Assembly: GCA_946549155.1 (NCBI GenBank)
Contig: CAMNQN010000010.1
Span: 1-25,591 of the forward strand
Origin: an uncultured Lachnospiraceae bacterium
GTDB taxonomy: Bacteria; Bacillota; Clostridia; Lachnospirales; Lachnospiraceae
DNA length: 25,591 bases
Direction: 5' to 3'
Part shown: in pieces, positions 23,179-25,591 of the stretch
Numbering within the stretch: position 1 is the stretch's first letter
How the letters are laid out: the number at the start of each line of letters is the position of its first letter
Translations under genes and position numbers: made by a program
Notes under the pieces: generated by a model
The model's input: the letters and a program-made list of their open reading frames with translations, nothing else
What the model was told of the DNA's origin: nothing
Databases searched by the model: none

Positions 23179-23403
23179 TCACTGGCAGCCAGTCAACCCA
23201 CACACAGCAACGAACCACATAACCATAGGAGTATACCTTATGGCCCAAAGCGCCCCTTCTCCGAAGAAATCTGTAATGCAGTGCGCCCTTTGGGTATGGC
23301 TGTCTGGTTTGTTGCCCCATGTGAATAAAAGCCAGAAGGCAGAACTGTCAAATCTCCCCTCCGGCCTTATCTCATGCACTCTGTCATAAGGAATTTCTAC
23401 TGT
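23179..23403 (-). other. Structured spacer with an open frame in phase with the upstream gene
   Basis: After the TAA of the 88-residue gene (23404-23406) the same frame stays open for 74 codons to 23179 and includes FFGEGALWAIRYTPM and MWFVAVCGLTGCQ (hydrophobic end). It has only a GTG start at 23379 and no clear ribosome site. The segment also has RNA-like structure: CCCAAAGCGC (23244-23253) pairs with GCG and CTTTGGG (23283-23294) around an inner TTCG-type hairpin. It may be a structured RNA, a decayed 3' extension or a chance frame. Confidence 0.35.
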
Positions 23404-23670
23404 TTACTTTACATTTCCCAGCGTTTTGGAATTCTCATTTTCAAACGGGACTTCCGACAGCTCTGCAACTCCATTTTCGCTTCTGAAGTAAACCACATCC
23501 ATCAATTCCCGTTCCTGATTCTCCTTAGCAAAAACAGTCTCTACAGCTATCGTCTCAGATACAGATATTGAATCTGCCCCTAATGCAATCATACTTCCTG
23601 CTGCCAGCATAGAAATAACCGCTAACTCTAACATGGTTCTAACAAATGCGTAAACAATCGCTAAACTCAT
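23404..23670 (-). CDS. Small exported or membrane protein of the conjugation block
   Basis: This 88-residue protein has an N-terminal hydrophobic segment (about 5-32, FVRTMLELAVISMLAAG) and a short acidic outer part (ENQERELMDVVYF...SEVPFENENSK). The ATG overlaps the previous stop codon (ATGA, 4 bp), showing operon structure with the 98-residue gene and the coupling protein. I do not recognise a family. The signal-anchor topology suggests it faces the outside. Confidence 0.6.
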   Translation of the reverse strand: MSLAIVYAFVRTMLELAVISMLAAGSMIALGADSISVSETIAVETVFAKENQERELMDVVYFRSENGVAELSEVPFENENSKTLGNVK

Positions 23671-23963
23671 CTTACTGTTTTCTTACCATCGCTTTCCCAT
23701 AACAGCCAGGAAAAATACACAAACCTCCCATATATCCATCTGCAGATTCTGTTCTCTGTCAAATACGATTCCTCAGCCAATTCCGGATTATCCTTCCGCC
23801 ATCTGGTCTGCTCCAAAAATTCCCCCACATCTTTATAGACATCCAAAGACATTCTTGCTCTCTCCAGTTCTTTGGCACATGGATCGTCAATCTCTACAGC
23901 AAATTCCCTCCACAAAATTTCCACAAGTTCCTGATCTGAAATATCCCACTCCTTACCAGTCAT
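23667..23963 (-). CDS. Small acidic soluble protein of the conjugation block
   Basis: This 98-residue protein is rich in Glu/Asp and Trp (SDQELVEILWREFAVEIDD, and WIYGRFVYFSWLLWES near the C terminus) and has no signal peptide. It overlaps the coupling-protein gene by 11 bp and the next gene by 4 bp. I do not recognise a family. Overlap with the coupling protein suggests a helper role in conjugation. Confidence 0.65.
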   Translation of the reverse strand: MTGKEWDISDQELVEILWREFAVEIDDPCAKELERARMSLDVYKDVGEFLEQTRWRKDNPELAEESYLTENRICRWIYGRFVYFSWLLWESDGKKTVR

Positions 23964-25591
23964 CCGTAAATAAATCCTCCACCCTCTCTATTTTTCCCCC
24001 ATCTCCACCTCCGCGGCTTGATTCATGCCCTTTACTCTCCTGTATCAGTTCCGTTCTATCCAAGCCACTTTGTTCCCTTTGGAATCCCATTCCCACACTT
24101 TCCCGCGATTTCACCCTATCCGTTTCCTTACTCCCATCCCTTGCCAGCTTCTGCTCCTCACTTTGGTTCTGCGGTTTTTTTCGTCTGTCCGAATCCTCTG
24201 TTACTCTTCCCCCTTTTCCCTTTAGAAAAACTCCCTCTGATTCACCAGGAACCTCTGAAAAAGCCTCCCCGCCCTTTCGTTTTCCCTCTCCTTCCCCAGA
24301 GTTTCCTTCTCCGTTTTCAGCCTCCAACTCCCTCTTCCGCCACTCCGGCACATGGCTCTCCGTCTTCTCCAACACCAGATTTTTCGCCACCGGGTGCCTG
24401 GAATAATCAAATTTTCTCACCTTCAACACCTTCTGCCCCCTGATAATCACAAGAGCCTGATCCAAAGGAAACCGAAGCACCTCATCCGGCAGAAGCAGCA
24501 TGCGCTTCCCAACGGAACTGGTCTCCGAATAATCCGGTACATAGTCGCTCATACGCATGGAGCTTAAATTCTTCCGTATAGAAGCCACCCCCACAGTCAC
24601 TTCCCCCGACCGATTGCTGAAATACGTTGCCGTAGTCATGTCATTACACCCTAAAAACAATGACGTATCGCACCCGCCCAGAATCTCCTCCCACTGCCCA
24701 TCCGGATACCGATTCTGTAACTGAGGGATATTCTGATACATAATACTCATTCCCAGATCCCGGCTCCTGGCCGTAGCCAGCTTTTTCTTAAAATCCGGCA
24801 CCACCCCAATGTTGGGGAATTCATCTAAAATAAAATGAACCGGAACCGGCAGCTTACGGCTCTCCTGCCGGTCCGCAAACCGCACCAGCTTGATACACAA
24901 GAACGACACAAACAACGTTGCCAGCACATCATAAGTAGAATCCTGATCCGAAGTAATACAAAAATAAGCACACCGTTCCTTCCCCGGAAGGGTCAAATCA
25001 AATTCCCGGTAACTGGTAATCTTCTGCACCTTCTCATTCTGCATGATCTGCAGCCGGGTTCCCAGCCCCAGCACCGCATTCCCCTTCACCTTATCCGCCT
25101 TAGAAAATAACCGGTACGGCCCCTTAGCCGGATGACTAGTGGGCAGATTATCAAAAATCCCATCCAGCGCCTCCAGGCTCTGATTGATCAGCAGCTTATA
25201 CGCCTCCGCAAAGCTCTTATCCTTCTCCTCATACTCATGATACACATACAGACAGAGCGCCTTTAACAAATCCATCTCCGTGTTGTCATAAAAGTGGTCA
25301 AACTTGTCCGTAGTATTGCGAATCACCACGTCCACAAAGGTATCAATCAGCCCGCCCCCGTCAATCTCCCCCAGACAATCCCAGGCGTCCGAATTGTCCA
25401 GGTTAATCAGGTTCCACTGCCGCACTGTGTACCTCTGGTCTTTCAAGTACGTCGCCGTATCCTCATACAGCTCCGACTTGGGATCAGTCACAAACATACT
25501 CTCCCCACGTTTCACACACTGGAGAATCATATTCCTGGCAAATGCCCTGGACTTCATGGAACCCTGGGAGCCGCACACAGCGATATTTCGG
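23953..25591 (-). CDS. VirD4/TraG-type conjugative coupling protein, partial
   Basis: The frame is open through the window end, so the N-terminal membrane part is missing. The visible 545 residues start at RNIAVCGSQGSMKSRAF, a Walker A loop in which Met takes the place of the usual Gly before Lys. ESMFVTDPKSELYE, Walker B VHFILDEFPNIG, ATARSRDLGMSIMYQNIPQL and EILGGCDTSLFLGCND follow, all typical of type IV coupling ATPases, which bring relaxase-bound DNA to the mating channel. The last about 125 residues are a hydrophilic Glu/Lys/Ser/Gly-rich tail, probably disordered. Its stop overlaps the next gene. Confidence 0.93.
   Translation of the reverse strand, partial: RNIAVCGSQGSMKSRAFARNMILQCVKRGESMFVTDPKSELYEDTATYLKDQRYTVRQWNLINLDNSDAWDCLGEIDGGGLIDTFVDVVIRNTTDKFDHFYDNTEMDLLKALCLYVYHEYEEKDKSFAEAYKLLINQSLEALDGIFDNLPTSHPAKGPYRLFSKADKVKGNAVLGLGTRLQIMQNEKVQKITSYREFDLTLPGKERCAYFCITSDQDSTYDVLATLFVSFLCIKLVRFADRQESRKLPVPVHFILDEFPNIGVVPDFKKKLATARSRDLGMSIMYQNIPQLQNRYPDGQWEEILGGCDTSLFLGCNDMTTATYFSNRSGEVTVGVASIRKNLSSMRMSDYVPDYSETSSVGKRMLLLPDEVLRFPLDQALVIIRGQKVLKVRKFDYSRHPVAKNLVLEKTESHVPEWRKRELEAENGEGNSGEGEGKRKGGEAFSEVPGESEGVFLKGKGGRVTEDSDRRKKPQNQSEEQKLARDGSKETDRVKSRESVGMGFQREQSGLDRTELIQESKGHESSRGGGDGGKIERVEDLFTDDW

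Noticed and set aside
23631..23671. TTGTTTA/TTGTTAGA repeats resembling the response-regulator box
   Set aside because: They lie inside the coding start of the 88-residue gene, the spacing is nearer 12 bp, and no -10 sits at the matching distance.
24000..24340. Pyrimidine-rich plus strand with several short plus-strand frames
   Set aside because: It is the reverse complement of the Glu/Lys/Gly-rich tail of the coupling protein, which explains the composition.

Overview
The window looks like a gut Lachnospiraceae-type Firmicute chromosome (Enterocloster/Clostridium cluster XIVa-like; genus not proven). Evidence is the strong AGGAGG-type ribosome binding sites, near-balanced base composition, the secreted cell-wall module with a 'TTTPDGYTVN' signature, an EFR1-type flavodoxin/ferredoxin, and a Gram-positive conjugation block with a class B sortase. 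Almost everything is on the minus strand; the one clear plus-strand gene is the LysR regulator at 19583-20422.

Positions 1-22153 form a dense redox island. Left part (1-5797): a hydrolase lipoprotein, a small flavodoxin-fold reductase, a DUF362 lipoprotein and a permease, followed after a terminator by an exported flavodoxin lipoprotein, a DUF4405 cytochrome-b-like membrane protein and a second exported flavodoxin that is frameshifted and runs off the window. Middle (5935-10306): a lipoprotein with two complete alpha/beta-hydrolase domains, and an OmpR/histidine-kinase pair. Then (10619-15977) a run of flavodoxin, SDR, three aldo/keto reductases (AKR) and a third exported flavodoxin carrying a cell-wall module. 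Then (16122-22153) an iron-type alcohol dehydrogenase with altered metal ligands, two LysR regulators, an EFR1 protein and two further AKRs.

The most notable result is a shared control element. Four minus-strand promoters (5865-5930, 8007-8072, 16010-16075, 17351-17416) carry the same gap-free 40-bp block, with 19 invariant positions, exactly 20 bp upstream of a TATAAT-like -10. They drive the hydrolase/DUF362/permease operon, the tandem hydrolase, the flavodoxin-SDR-AKR operon and the alcohol dehydrogenase, so these transcription units look like one activator-dependent regulon. The likely activator is the LysR protein at 17573-18463. The lysR gene and the two-component operon in turn share 11-bp-period TTGTTA repeats at the same distance from the -10, which suggests a cascade: two-component system, then LysR, then redox regulon. 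A separate promoter pair (19502-19531 and 22195-22224, TTGTAC-N18-TATAAT) links the EFR1 gene and the second AKR pair and may belong to the divergent LysR at 19583.

Functionally I infer a system combining cytoplasmic aldehyde/ketone reduction (AKRs, SDR, alcohol dehydrogenase, flavoproteins) with flavodoxin domains placed outside the membrane (lipoprotein or cell-wall attached) next to a haem-binding-like membrane protein. Exported flavodoxins are unusual, and this part may be an undescribed extracytoplasmic electron-transfer or stress system.

Positions 22393-25591 are the edge of a conjugative element: a VirD4/TraG coupling protein (cut by the window end), two small overlapping genes, a structured 240-bp spacer with an in-frame downstream reading frame, and a class B sortase.
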